From Mesaphorura yosii (Eukaryota; Arthropoda; Collembola; Poduromorpha; Tullbergiidae): a stretch of 36,625 bases of DNA. This document shows positions 20,383 to 29,783 of the stretch, one piece after another. Within the stretch, counting starts at the first letter, position 1; each line of letters starts with the position of its first letter. Made by a program: the position numbers and the translations under genes. Under the pieces are notes generated by a model. The model was not told where the DNA came from and made no database searches. It saw nothing but the letters and a program-made list of their open reading frames with translations. The stretch covers positions 1 to 36,625 of the forward strand of contig WIXG01000579.1 in NCBI GenBank assembly GCA_009869945.1. The letters are read 5' to 3'.

Positions 20383-22224
20383 ATGCTTGACACGCTGCTC
20401 GCAAACCATCGTGCCCTACCAGAAGTCAACATACTGATTCTTGGCGAAACTGGAGTGGGCAAGTCGACATGGATCAATGGGTTCGTCAACTACCTGACGT
20501 ACTCCACGCTGGAGGAAGGTGAGGAAGGTCCGGACGTGAATCTGATCCCATCCCACTTCACACTGACCGACGCGGATAGCAAACAGGTCGAAATTCACAG
20601 CGAACCAAAGAGTGACAATGAAGTGAGCGGTGCAGGACAGTCTGCTACACAAATGCCAAAGTCGTACGTCTTTCACTGTGGCGACGTTTCAATCCGAATT
20701 ATCGATACTCCTGGGATTGGTGATGTTCGTGGTATAGAACAAGACAAGAAGAATTTTGCCAACATAATGCATCACATTTCTCATTTGGAAGAAATTCATG
20801 GAATTTGCATCTTGCTCAAGCCAAATGAATCCAGAGCGAATGTTATGTTTCAATTTTGCATTCGAGAACTCCTCACTCAACTGCACAAGGACGCGGCGAA
20901 GAACATTGCATTCTGCTTCACGAACGCGAGGAGCACATTTTACCGACCTGGTAACACAATGAAGACTTTGGACGCTGCGTTGAGAAAAAATGGTGACATT
21001 GGCATCACGCTCTCTCAACACACAATGTATTGTGTCGATAATGAGTCTGTGAGATTTCTGGCTGCTATCAAGAGCGGAGTTCAGTTCAGTGATTCAGAGA
21101 AAGATGACTACAAGAAAAGTTGGGACAAGTCTGTTCTGGAAATGAATCGTTTGATGAAACACATTCACACACTGCGTCCACATTCAACGACCAGCACCAT
21201 TTCACTGAACAGGGCACGGACTTTGATTCTGTCACTTGGGGAACCAATTGGAACCATCGCGAGGAATATTGACGACAACATTGCCGTTGCAAGGGATCGA
21301 GAAGAAGAAATTCAGCTGTCGCTGCAGAAGAAGGAAGGTTACATGAAGGTGCTCAAGATCCCTGTCATTGACTTGGAGCAGCAACCACTTGACTACCCAA
21401 CAACAGTATGTACATCGATCAAGTGTACAAAAACACACCAACTTCCAGGTACGGACGTGGTCACTAAAGAATTCTTGCAGCGTTGCCATGAGGGTTGTTT
21501 GTTGAGGGTGACGGTTGGCTCTTATCCAGAGCCACGACTGCAGCATTGTGCAGCAATGTGTGGACAGGCTTGCAGATTCTGTGGATGCTTGTGGAATTAC
21601 CATATGCACATTACATACAGCACGAAGAAGGTTCAGAAAGAAGTTGTCAACAAGGTCATCGAAAAAGTACTTCAGGAGACGGATAATCGACTGGTACAAG
21701 TACAGACTTTATTGGCTCAAATTAGAGAACGAGTCGAGTCTTTGGAAAATGAACGAGCCCAAATCGCCAAGACAAGTTCCAAGTTTGCAGCTTTTCTCAA
21801 GGCGAACGCAATCACGCCGTACAACGACGCTCTCGGCAATTACCTAGAGTACATGATTCGTCAAGAAGAAGAAGAAATCAAACAAGGAGCAAGTGAACGG
21901 ACCCTGGAAGGACTCAAGAAGATGCTTCGTGCCTACAATGAACAGGTTCAAATTCTCGAGGCGGCGATCAGGAAGGCTGGTCCAGACGCAGTCATTTTGA
22001 AGCCAGAGGAAGTTGAAAAGGAGGTTCAAGTCCTGTATGACTTACCGACCCAAGGTGGAACATTGAAGCAATTGGTCGAGAATGCCAAGTCTGGAGCGAA
22101 TAAAAATATGGTTTTCATTGAACAAAGTTACGTTCCTCAGGGACAAAACAAAACGTCTGGCAAGAAGCAAAATTTTGCTGAAAGAGTTTGGAGTGCTGCA
22201 AAGAATTTAGTCTCGAGTCCCTAA
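20383..22224 (+). CDS. P-loop GTPase module with Cys/His cluster and coiled coil
   Basis: The frame is open from before 20341; its first ATG is 20383, giving 613 codons. Motifs: G1 NILILGETGVGKSTWING; G3 RIIDTPGIGDVRG; a G4-like CFTNAR. This places it near the AIG1/septin-like TRAFAC GTPases. A Cys/His-rich segment follows (CHEGC, HCAAMCGQACRFCGC, then HMHITY), spaced like a metal site. Next come coiled-coil-like heptads (VQTLLAQIRERVESLENE, then EGLKKMLRAYNEQV) and a basic tail. It is offset by one frame from the MACPF-like module directly upstream. In related proteins the two modules are usually part of one polypeptide, so the ATG at 20383 may be internal. Intronless. AATAAA follows at 22346. 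Confidence 0.75.
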   Translation: MLDTLLANHRALPEVNILILGETGVGKSTWINGFVNYLTYSTLEEGEEGPDVNLIPSHFTLTDADSKQVEIHSEPKSDNEVSGAGQSATQMPKSYVFHCGDVSIRIIDTPGIGDVRGIEQDKKNFANIMHHISHLEEIHGICILLKPNESRANVMFQFCIRELLTQLHKDAAKNIAFCFTNARSTFYRPGNTMKTLDAALRKNGDIGITLSQHTMYCVDNESVRFLAAIKSGVQFSDSEKDDYKKSWDKSVLEMNRLMKHIHTLRPHSTTSTISLNRARTLILSLGEPIGTIARNIDDNIAVARDREEEIQLSLQKKEGYMKVLKIPVIDLEQQPLDYPTTVCTSIKCTKTHQLPGTDVVTKEFLQRCHEGCLLRVTVGSYPEPRLQHCAAMCGQACRFCGCLWNYHMHITYSTKKVQKEVVNKVIEKVLQETDNRLVQVQTLLAQIRERVESLENERAQIAKTSSKFAAFLKANAITPYNDALGNYLEYMIRQEEEEIKQGASERTLEGLKKMLRAYNEQVQILEAAIRKAGPDAVILKPEEVEKEVQVLYDLPTQGGTLKQLVENAKSGANKNMVFIEQSYVPQGQNKTSGKKQNFAERVWSAAKNLVSSP

Positions 22225-22345
22225 ATTGACTTTGATTCTAGCGAACGCGTTAAAATTAATTGTAAGCTTCATATAATTATATATAGCTAAACCTTAATTT
22301 CTAGTATAGGCTGCAAATATTACATTTGATGTTTGTGTGAAGCAA

Positions 22346-22351
22346 AATAAA
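22346..22351 (+). terminator. Polyadenylation signal of the GTPase gene
   Basis: AATAAA 122 bases past the stop codon. Confidence 0.5.
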
Positions 22352-22809
22352 TTGAATAATGAACATATGAAGCACTAAAGAGTCATAAAGAGATTTGCCC
22401 TGTCAAGATCACTCGCAAATCAATCAATCACAACTTAGAACGACTATGACCGTAAACTCGGAATAGATTTACTTGCAGGGAAAATTCCTCTGCAAAAACC
22501 TATAAGAAAAACATTTCGTTTGAGCTTCACTTTACTAATCAATCAACGTTTCATGCATGGATTATCTTCATTTATGAAATTGATTAATATAAAAGAATTA
22601 ATGCGAAACGTGATGTATTGTCAGTCTGTGAACCGAGTGTAGCACGATAGGCGTAGGCAGAGTTATCAATCAGGCAAGCCTTGATAAATTGATTAAGTGA
22701 TTAATGAAACGCACCATATTGAAATCCTTGGGGCAAAGGAGTGTGCCAAGGAGTTGAACAATCCGCACAATTCCGAACGTTTTCGTTTGAAGGTTTTACA
22801 ACGGGAACC
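22352..22809. other. Intergenic
   Basis: AT-rich, with no recognised gene or repeat. Confidence 0.45.
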
Positions 22810-23048
22810 CAGTCAGTTGGTTAAACTGTGCGCTTAGCCGGGAGGGTTTTATTAGCTGTGAATCGTCACGAGCACACACTACAGGGGAACGGGCGTGCTG
22901 TTGCGGTGTCCGGAATTATTCTTGCAGAGGCTGAGATGGGTCCGTGGAGAGCACGCAAGTGCTGGAGGACTCGTTCTTTATTGGATAGAACACTTTCACA
23001 TTTTGGACAGGGCCAGTGTCGCTTGTCAAGGGGAGTCGGCAGCAACAA
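22810..23048 (-). pseudogene. C2H2 zinc-finger relic
   Basis: One complete finger on the minus strand (HWPCPKCESVLSNKERVLQ followed by HLRALH) is followed about 25 residues later by FPCSVCS, then a TGA, then RFTANKTLP in the same frame. The second unit fits the usual C..C..RFT.N..L pattern with a stop in place of the residue after CSVCS. No plausible start or complete gene surrounds it. I read it as a degraded fragment of a zinc-finger gene, separate from the larger one at 18.1-18.7 kb. Confidence 0.55.
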
Positions 23049-23342
23049 AGGCAGCCGCCATCACCGGTGGCTTCAGGGGCGACGAGTTCGGATGCTTTCA
23101 TGTGAACCCGCTTTTTTTCTATCTTGTTTATGATGCAGTCACATCTGGGAAAATTTGAGGGACATTTTGGTGCAGTTTGAGGCGTACATTGGACAATAAT
23201 GCATTAGGGGAACTTGAGACTCGGGCTGAACATGGGACTTTGTTTTCTGCTTTCTTTTGTAGCATAGACTGGATCACTAGCCCAAGTCACTGACTGGTCA
23301 TGTTTTGACTCATATTTCATTAGACTTCAGCTTGGAATAAGT
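23049..23342. other. Intergenic
   Basis: No gene seen; it contains the 3' flank of the Cys-rich peptide gene at the right end. Confidence 0.4.
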
Positions 23343-23348
23343 TTTATT
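23343..23348 (-). terminator. Polyadenylation signal of the Cys-rich peptide gene
   Basis: AATAAA on the minus strand, 58 bases past the stop codon. Confidence 0.55.
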
Positions 23349-23405
23349 TCAGATAAAATCTTTCGCACTTCAGGAATTGTGAGCTGAAAAGAAAAATCCT
23401 ACCAG

Positions 23406-23696
23406 CTAGCACTCTTCAACGCAACCTTCTGCCGCTCCATGACAACCCCGTGCTCCACATGTATCCAGCGTCGCACATTTCTCATGGTTGTCATTGGTGC
23501 AGCTTCCCGGCTTCGTGTAGCACCAACTTCCACCACTTCCGTAACAGTACCGCCAGCAGTAGCCTCCTTCCTTCGCTATCCATTTGGTGCTACAGCCCGT
23601 GCTGCCGTGAGGTCTCGTAGAGTGCGTTGACTTAATACCTGCGCAGATGACCACCATGACTACGAGCATGCAGAGAGCAATTTTGTTGGGATTCAT
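23406..23696 (-). CDS. Secreted Cys-rich peptide, 10 cysteines
   Basis: Intronless coding frame of 96 codons. Residues 1 to about 20 are a signal peptide (MNPNKIALCMLVVMVVICAG). The mature part has ten cysteines, enough for five disulfides, in the pattern C-x11-C-x3-C-x7-C-x6-C-x7-C-x5-C-x4-C-x6-C-x3-C, rich in Gly, Ser and Trp (GGYCWRYCYGSGGSWC). The CxxxC start is shared with cystine-stabilised alpha/beta peptides, a group containing defensins and channel-acting peptides, but the following GxC/CxC spacing is not convincing. I assign no family; antimicrobial, toxin-like or structural roles are all possible. A splice acceptor (TTCTTCTTGTAG) directly abuts the ATG, so a 5' UTR intron is likely. 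Confidence 0.75.
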   Translation of the reverse strand: MNPNKIALCMLVVMVVICAGIKSTHSTRPHGSTGCSTKWIAKEGGYCWRYCYGSGGSWCYTKPGSCTNDNHEKCATLDTCGARGCHGAAEGCVEEC

Positions 23697-23870
23697 CTAC
23701 AAGAAGAACGAGAAAGATGAGATAAATTTTGGAATGACATTAAGAAAGTAGAAGATATCTTTAAAATGTACTAACGATTTCGTGATCTCTTGTGAGATTC
23801 AGAGGATTAACTTAGATTCTTGCGGATCAGTACTGAAGGTCAAGTGCTGTGGGAACACAATCTGAGTCTC

Positions 23871-23879
23871 CTTTTTATA
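23871..23879 (-). promoter_or_regulatory. TATA box of the Cys-rich peptide gene
   Basis: TATAAAAAG on the minus strand about 175 bases upstream of the ATG, a suitable distance if a short 5' UTR intron (weak donor GTACAT near 23770) is removed. Confidence 0.5.
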
Positions 23880-25518
23880 TTAGAAGAAATGTCCGACATC
23901 GAAATGTGTTTATTTCATTGTGCAAGTTTTTGTAAGAGGAAAGGTTTACTTTCGTTCATAAACAGAGAGGAAACCGGTTTGTATTTGTTCCTCACAAAAT
24001 TTAAATTCTATCGTTGATTAGCGTAATTCCTAGAAATTACGCACCACCAACACGAGCAACAACAAAACCAGTTTCCAAGGCAACATCTCTCGCGAACTGC
24101 CAACTATTTATGATCCAGGATTTCGCCCTTTTATCTCTGTCGCGGGCTTGTAATTGCTGATTCAAGGTCCATTGAAGAGCCGATCGTGTTCGTGACCTTC
24201 CAATTCTCACTAAAAATACGAACAAAACCTCAATGAGGAGGCATCCAAACCCACAGAAGAGTGCTCCACCAAGAAAGCAAACTACTGTTTGCAAAGTTGG
24301 AATTCATGGACAAAGGTCTCGGAGAGTCCTGGTTTGATTGGCGTGGTTTTTCTGCTGAGTCTTTTGTAGTTCTGTGTGCCATGCCTTTGAGTACTAAAAT
24401 TCATGCCACTTCTCCTATAACCCATAAATCTCTGATGGAAGTAGCGGCTGAACGGGATAGTATGATTGTATAGATGACTTGTTCGTCTTTGCATGAAGTG
24501 GTGGTAGCTTAGACGCTCCTGACCTACTTGATCATCAATAATTAGACCTCGACTAGTTCACAGGTCTCCAATTACACCAATTGCTCATATGCAACCTGAT
24601 ACTGACTTGAGTTCTGGGTTGAGAGACTTGACTTGACTCGCTGAGTTCTGGATTCAGATTGCTGCTGGAGCTCTGTATCTCTTCTATTCTTCTTGGGTTG
24701 ACTAGTCAGACTCTTGCTTGCATTACTTGCTAATGCATCATTAGAATGGGACTCTTATGATAATCAAAAAGGGAGACTGCTAGACCATACACTAAACTCT
24801 GTATATTCCTACACTGCACTAACTGGGCTCTCCAGACTTCGAATCTGAGCGCTGCAGATGCTGCAGAAATCTGGGGGAATAATTAAGATAATAGAAATGG
24901 ATTCATGGTGGACATTACGTACTCATACTTGATTTATTTAAACTGGTAAATTTTTGTATACAGTATACATAGAACAGCACAAGGTATGATAGGCCCTCCA
25001 CTCCAAGAGGTCTAAAAGTGTAGATTGCCACAGTTCTCCGAATCTGGCCTAAAAAATGGAACACCATAACGGAGAAACTCGTCCGCTTTAATCAATTTTG
25101 CACATCCTACCCTCGCCACTCCAGTCCAATTCGCTCTTCCAGAACCTCTGCGACATCAGAAGCATTTCCGGAGACTGGATTTCACGAACTCATGCGAAAT
25201 TTGTATTAACTGCCATGTGCTTGGTGGACAGAACACAGTATCTCAGAGCAACCGTGCGTGAACAAAGAAACAAAGCAGCGGCAAACCTGCAAATTGAAAT
25301 CCATGTTCTTTCTTTCTTTCCTGCATTTGAGCTTGTGCATCTAATCAGTGCCGGTGGGGTTTAAGGCTATTAGGATGTTGAAGACCTGCATTCAAATCCC
25401 AACTGGTGACAATTAAATTTATAGTAAAAAATTAAATCAAGACGTAAGTAATTTGCAAATACTCAAATCTGCATAGAAATATAAAGCAAATTAGTTCCAA
25501 TTGAAATATTTGTAGGAA
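23880..25518. other. Long non-coding stretch, about 1.6 kb
   Basis: No supported gene. A hydrophobic minus-strand frame (24037-24294) lacks an ATG. The sequence near 24985-25110 shows weak inverted similarity to 26290-26400 and may be a decayed dispersed repeat. A tRNA-like B-box match near 25390 has no supporting stem. Confidence 0.4.
24985..25110 (-). repeat. Candidate dispersed repeat, copy A
   Basis: Its reverse complement contains ATTAAAGCGGAC, then TCCATTTTTTAGGCC followed by TTCGGAGAACTG. This parallels ATTCAAAGGATG, TCCCTTTTTAGGCC and CTCCGAGTAGACTG on the plus strand near 26308-26365. Similarity is patchy and by eye only. Confidence 0.3.
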
Positions 25519-26049
25519 ATGCCCGCAATTCCTGCCAATCCCGACCAACAACAGCGCCAGCATGTCTGCAACGATGCCGTCTGTATCCCGGAGATGGCCC
25601 GAGTCACAGATCAGCATCGATTGAAACAAGACTTGCGCGAACGCTTATCTGGTGATTTGCGCACTCTTCAGAGGTTGATGGGTACGGTTCCAAGGCCAGA
25701 AGATGAAATCCGAGCGGTGAACGATCGAACCAGGCGAACCACATCTGAGTACAATCAAGCACGAGCAGAATGGACCAGAATTTTGCGGGACTTGAGTTGT
25801 CCTGACGCGCTTCAGGTTGCTAATGCTTATGGGGACGTTGGAACGGAGGAGGAAGAGGCGGGGGAGAATTCAGGTATCAGGTCCTTAGGCAAATGGGGCT
25901 AAGATCTGAAGTTGATCCAACTCTGATCTCCGATTTTTTTTACAGGGAATATATGGGAAAAAGTGGGGAAGGGGATTGGCGTGGCAGCTATTGGATTGGT
26001 AGCTATTGGCTTGCTTGCAGTGATGCGTCACAGTCGTCACAAAAGTTAA
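25519..26049 (+). CDS. Small tail-anchored membrane protein, unknown family
   Basis: Two exons, 25519-25873 and 25946-26049, separated by a 72-base GT-AG intron (GTATCA...TTTTACAG), give 152 codons. The phase is kept across the junction and both exons look coding. The first 115 residues are hydrophilic, helical and Arg/Glu-rich (RLKQDLRERLSGDL, RRTTSEYNQARAEWTRIL), with a Glu cluster (EEEEAGE) before the junction. The last exon encodes one transmembrane helix (GIGVAAIGLVAIGLLAVM) and a basic tail RHSRHKS. This is the layout of a tail-anchored protein of the ER, mitochondrial outer membrane or Golgi. I recognise no family. An acceptor-like TATTTGTAG lies three bases before the ATG, so either a 5' UTR intron or further upstream coding exons are possible. 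Confidence 0.65.
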
Positions 26050-27284
26050 AGTGTGAAATGCGGAAGAAGTCGGGCTGTGATGAGTCTTCCCAAATAAGGG
26101 TACTTTAACGTGCTAATCTTTCTTTTCACCTGCCATTTGCTTAAAAATTGTCAGCTTATATAGTAATACCGAATTGATTAAAGAATTTACATGAGTTTAC
26201 ACTAAAGCTAGAACACAATGTTCAAGGTTACCACCGTGACGGATTTCTGGCTAAATCTTGGCTCCAATTCAGATGATCCTATCATTCTACAGGCATCTGC
26301 TCTCTTTCTATTCAAAGGATGTTGCCGGAAAATGTCCCTTTTTAGGCCCACTCCGAGTAGACTGAAAAGTTGTATATTTTTGCAAAGCTTAGGCTCGAAA
26401 GAGTCTAAAGTAACCGACATTTGTTGAAAAATGCGATGGGCAGCCTGTGAAAAAAATCACAGATCTCCGATACACCTCACAGGAAAAAGTAAAAAAATCA
26501 AAAGTTCACGAATTTTTTTCAGCTTCGAGGTGGCTCAGAATATAATGACCACCCGAGCTTAGGAATCCAGAACACAGGCATTTTGTACGTACGCAGCTTC
26601 TCATTAATTTGGCAGTAAGTTTACTCGTCGCAATGATTGGATTGTCAGTAACTGTTGTCATAATTTAGTGCGGCAACAAATTTCTAGAGTATTTGTACAT
26701 GGAAAACAAGCTCTTAGCTGATGAGTGTAACTCAGATCCACCCTAAAGGTTTTACAATTTGTTTGTTCTTAGACACTGGCATTTCAAATCACAGTTCCAA
26801 GAATGTATTTAATGCGTTTGTTAATTTAAGGAATTGGGACATATGCCGCAAATGCTGCCACCCCTCACTGAATACTCTCGCCAAACCTTCAATTTTGGAC
26901 GTCTGCTATTTTCTTCATATCGGTTCACGTATTCATGCCTGCAATTGAGTCCTCGTTGCCAATTGACGGCGTCATCATCATCCACGTCATTCATTTTGTT
27001 GTGTCTTCTACCTTTTTTGTTTGACTGCGTTGGCATATTTCGAATTATGGAAGTTTTCGAGTTGGACTTAAACCTGCAATATCTTAAGTGCATATTCACG
27101 TCTTAGTAAGCGAGTACCTTTGTGGTGGATAATAATATGTTTCAATGTTTATTGCTTTCATTAATTTAAAAGTGTGCACTGTCATGAGTGCGAGTGTGCC
27201 TTGTAATCAATATTAACAGCACTGACATTTGAAATTTTCCTTTTTCGTAATTAGCAAGAAACTCCAGCTTTTAGTTGGTTGCGT
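26050..27284. other. Intergenic, about 1.2 kb
   Basis: No gene recognised. It contains the second member of the candidate inverted repeat pair. Overlapping frames at 26208-26427 on both strands show no family features. Confidence 0.4.
26290..26400 (+). repeat. Candidate dispersed repeat, copy B
   Basis: Inverted relative to copy A at 24985-25110, so the pair flanks the tail-anchored gene. The best-matching part is centred on TTTTTAGGCC at about 26337. Evidence is weak. Confidence 0.3.
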
Positions 27285-27960
27285 GGATTGACTTCAAGTA
27301 GCTTGAATTGGAAAGCCCTCAAACTCATACCCCAGAGTGCTGTCATGGAACCCATTGCCATGCTCTTCAAACGTGCAAAGTCAAAAAATCAGGAACTGCT
27401 GGCTTACGCCGTGAATGTAAATGTGAATCATTAACCTACCACAGAATGCCTAGGTCAGTACTTCAATTTCGAGTACTTTCTCTACTTTCTCCCGTACCGG
27501 TTCACTTTCGAGGTCGTACAAACTCTAGACAAGCAAAGTACACAAGATCATTGCTGGCATAGTTAACGCATTCATCTCGTCTCAGATATGGGCGTACTTT
27601 ATCTCCGCGGATGGACAACTCTTCTCTAGCTTGACGACTTCTAACGTTGGGACAATAGCATCTGATATCTTCGGGGCCTGTTAGAAGGCCGTGCTTCTAT
27701 CCTTATTCTGGAGGTACAAGGGTGAATTTCTGCAGTTGACGAATGAGATCAATGAATTCGGACGCTCACATTGGCCTGGAACGATCCGCAATAAAAGCAT
27801 GGACGGAAGTCTTGGTCCTGGTCTATGATCCGTATCCCTGTAAGTGCCGTTGCACTCTGCACGACTTACTTTACCGTTGTTATCATACTATTTGCAAATG
27901 GTCATTCGATGATTTTCATACCTGAACTGACATTTAGTTCATATATCCGTAACTTGGCCA
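27285..27960 (+). pseudogene. Gustatory receptor pseudogene, inverted partial copy of the 28.3-29.6 kb gene
   Basis: From ATG at 27345 the sequence follows the intact receptor: EPIAMLFKRAKS against EPVAILFKCIKS; QYFNFEYFLYFLPYRFTF against QYFSLGYFLYLLPYRFTF; DIFGAC-stop-KAVL against DIFGIFYKGIFL; FWRYKGEFLQLTNEINEFGRS against FWRYKREFLELMNEINEFGRS. An in-frame TAA interrupts before TTECLGQYF. About 40 bases are lost after YRFTF with a frame change, a TAG replaces Tyr, and another frameshift follows EFGRS. Similarity resumes at ALCTTYFT and stops at LTFSSYIRNLA, near 27960. The 5' flank (GACTT.AAGTA..TTG, CTCATAC) also matches that of the intact gene for about 55 bases, so this was a DNA duplication. 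Confidence 0.88.
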
Positions 27961-27965
27961 TCTTT

Positions 27966-28200
27966 TTACCATGAAACTGTCGGAATCTCCAGGATGCGCA
28001 TACTGAGACACTGGAGAGGAAGAAACTATCGAGCACTACGTATGCGAATGCATGCGCTGGGCCGAAATCAGATTTATGTCCCTTGGGGAGCACCACGTGT
28101 GACCTTCGGACCTTTTCGGCTTTCCTCTCCCAAAACTGCTTGACTTTATCAACAGCAGGGAACAGTTTAAAGTCCGGGGAGAGGCAGACTCGGTACAGTA
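27966..28200 (+). mobile_element. Non-LTR retrotransposon relic, 3' end of the reverse-transcriptase ORF
   Basis: In one frame with two stops the sequence reads CAY, a stop, then GEEETIEHYVCECMRWAEIR, MSLGEHHV, a stop, and FPLPKLLDFINS. This is the Cys/His tail pattern at the C terminus of Jockey/R1/I-type retrotransposon polyproteins (C..C...EET..H..C.C...A..R....G.........LL.FI). No catalytic reverse transcriptase region is present, so the copy is strongly 5'-truncated. It begins directly where similarity of the receptor pseudogene ends, placing the insertion or a deletion at that breakpoint. Confidence 0.7.
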
Positions 28201-28328
28201 AACAGAACTGTACCGGAGAGTCTTCAATGGGCCCAACTGTGGCCAACGCTTTTCATGTTCAAACATTATAAAAATTATTTCAAATGTCTCATTAAATTAA
28301 ATTCATACACAATCAATAAAATGAGCTT

Positions 28329-29633
28329 TTAATTGAATTTGAATTGAAAACAAATAACACCGTATGTCAACATGAGACTGATGAATGTTCCAATAAATCC
28401 ATATGTGACTGTAAATAAACCCAGGGCATTGATTCCAACACTATATGTGTTCAAATCACTGACAAGGAGCACCAATTTGGCTACACCGCACGAATTGTTC
28501 CCTGTTCTCAACCAATTTTTCACTCCATTGCTAACCTCGGTCGTCGCATGTGCAGCAATGAACAGCATGACAAAGAGGGTCACTAAGAAAAACGTGTGTC
28601 TAAACCGAAGAAACCAATTAGCCTTCGTTATATTCACCAGTTCTGGAATATTTGAAACGTAGTATGCAGTTCCTTCAAAGAGACATGTCAAGAGAATGGG
28701 TCCGAGGATGTTGTTCATTTGGTCCATGATTCTTTTAAGGGTTGTATGTTTCTCTAGAACATTGGGACAGTGCTCCTGCATCGTTGTGACGACTATGAGC
28801 TCATGAGCCAGCATCTTAAAAGTGCAGGCATGAATCAAGAGTGAGAAATCTGCATAGAAAGAGAGCAGGTGCCTGTAAAAGGATGTAGTGATCTGAATTG
28901 AGGCCAAGATGTAGTCAGCAACTTCAAGGTCGTCTTCGTCACCATTGTAACCCTGACCTTTTGTGGTTGCGGCCATCTGATTCATGAAAAACGTGAATCT
29001 TGTGAAGTTGGCCAACTTCCGTACACATGCACTCAGTGTCAATTCAGATAACATCATAATGTATCCAGAAACAACGTATACAGTTACGCTTGCCAAGCAG
29101 GTCGTGCAAAGTGTAACGGCACAAACACGGACACGAACCATCGACCAGGTCCAAGCTTTTCGTTGCAAGTCATGTCCACGCTCACCTGATCGTCCGAATT
29201 CGTTGATCTCATTCATCAGCTCCAGGAATTCACGCTTGTATCTCCAGAATGAGGCTAGAAAGATGCCCTTATAAAAGATCCCAAAGATGTCGGATACCGT
29301 TGCTCCAATGTAAGACACCGTCATTGGGTTATTGAAGGCTTCTCCATCCGAGGAGACAAAGAGCGTCCAGACCTGACCCAAAAGGAATACATGAATGAGG
29401 CCGGAAATTATTCTGCGACCACGGCTGCTCTCGAGATCGTAGGACCCTGTTGCAGGGGTGAATGTGAACCTGTACGGGAGAAGGTAGAGAAAGTACCCGA
29501 GACTAAAGTACTGACGGAGGAATTCTGTGGTGGTCGATGAAGGTGTCTTCACATTCACAGTACGGTCGATAGTCTGCAGTTCCTGTGTGTGTGTCGATTT
29601 TATACATTTGAAGAGGATGGCAACAGGTTCCAT
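28329..29633 (-). CDS. Gustatory receptor with canonical TYhhhhhQF tail
   Basis: Intronless, 434 codons, ATG at 29633. Hydrophobic segments include YFSLGYFLYLLPYRF, GLIHVFLLGQVWTLFV, VCAVTLCTTCLASVTVYVV, GPILLTCLFEGTAYYV, TFFLVTLFVMLFIAAHA and LGLFTVTYGFIGTFISLML. The end reads LTYGVICFQFKFN, an exact match to the arthropod gustatory receptor C-terminal signature TY-x5-QF. This makes it the most canonical receptor in the window and distinct from receptors 1-3. Gustatory receptors are cation channel subunits in sensory dendrites with an intracellular N terminus. It has a decayed inverted copy about 0.4 kb beyond its 3' end and a third fragment upstream, so the locus has duplicated repeatedly. 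Confidence 0.92.
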   Translation of the reverse strand: MEPVAILFKCIKSTHTQELQTIDRTVNVKTPSSTTTEFLRQYFSLGYFLYLLPYRFTFTPATGSYDLESSRGRRIISGLIHVFLLGQVWTLFVSSDGEAFNNPMTVSYIGATVSDIFGIFYKGIFLASFWRYKREFLELMNEINEFGRSGERGHDLQRKAWTWSMVRVRVCAVTLCTTCLASVTVYVVSGYIMMLSELTLSACVRKLANFTRFTFFMNQMAATTKGQGYNGDEDDLEVADYILASIQITTSFYRHLLSFYADFSLLIHACTFKMLAHELIVVTTMQEHCPNVLEKHTTLKRIMDQMNNILGPILLTCLFEGTAYYVSNIPELVNITKANWFLRFRHTFFLVTLFVMLFIAAHATTEVSNGVKNWLRTGNNSCGVAKLVLLVSDLNTYSVGINALGLFTVTYGFIGTFISLMLTYGVICFQFKFN

Positions 29634-29783
29634 GACGGAAGTCTAATGTAGTATGAGGCTGATTGCTCCCAAATCCAAATTACTTAAAGTCCATACAAAC
29701 AATCAGCTAAAAGCTAAAATTTCCTTTCAAATGTCATTATTATTAACATTAGGAAGCCACACCCACACTTCCACGCTCACACT

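Noticed and set aside
24037..24294. Hydrophobic minus-strand frame, possible membrane protein
   Set aside because: It begins only with TTG, has no ATG and no convincing splice partners or family motif.
25340..25420. tRNA gene or tRNA-derived SINE
   Set aside because: A B-box-like CATTCAAATCCC is present, but the T-stem does not pair and no acceptor stem was found.
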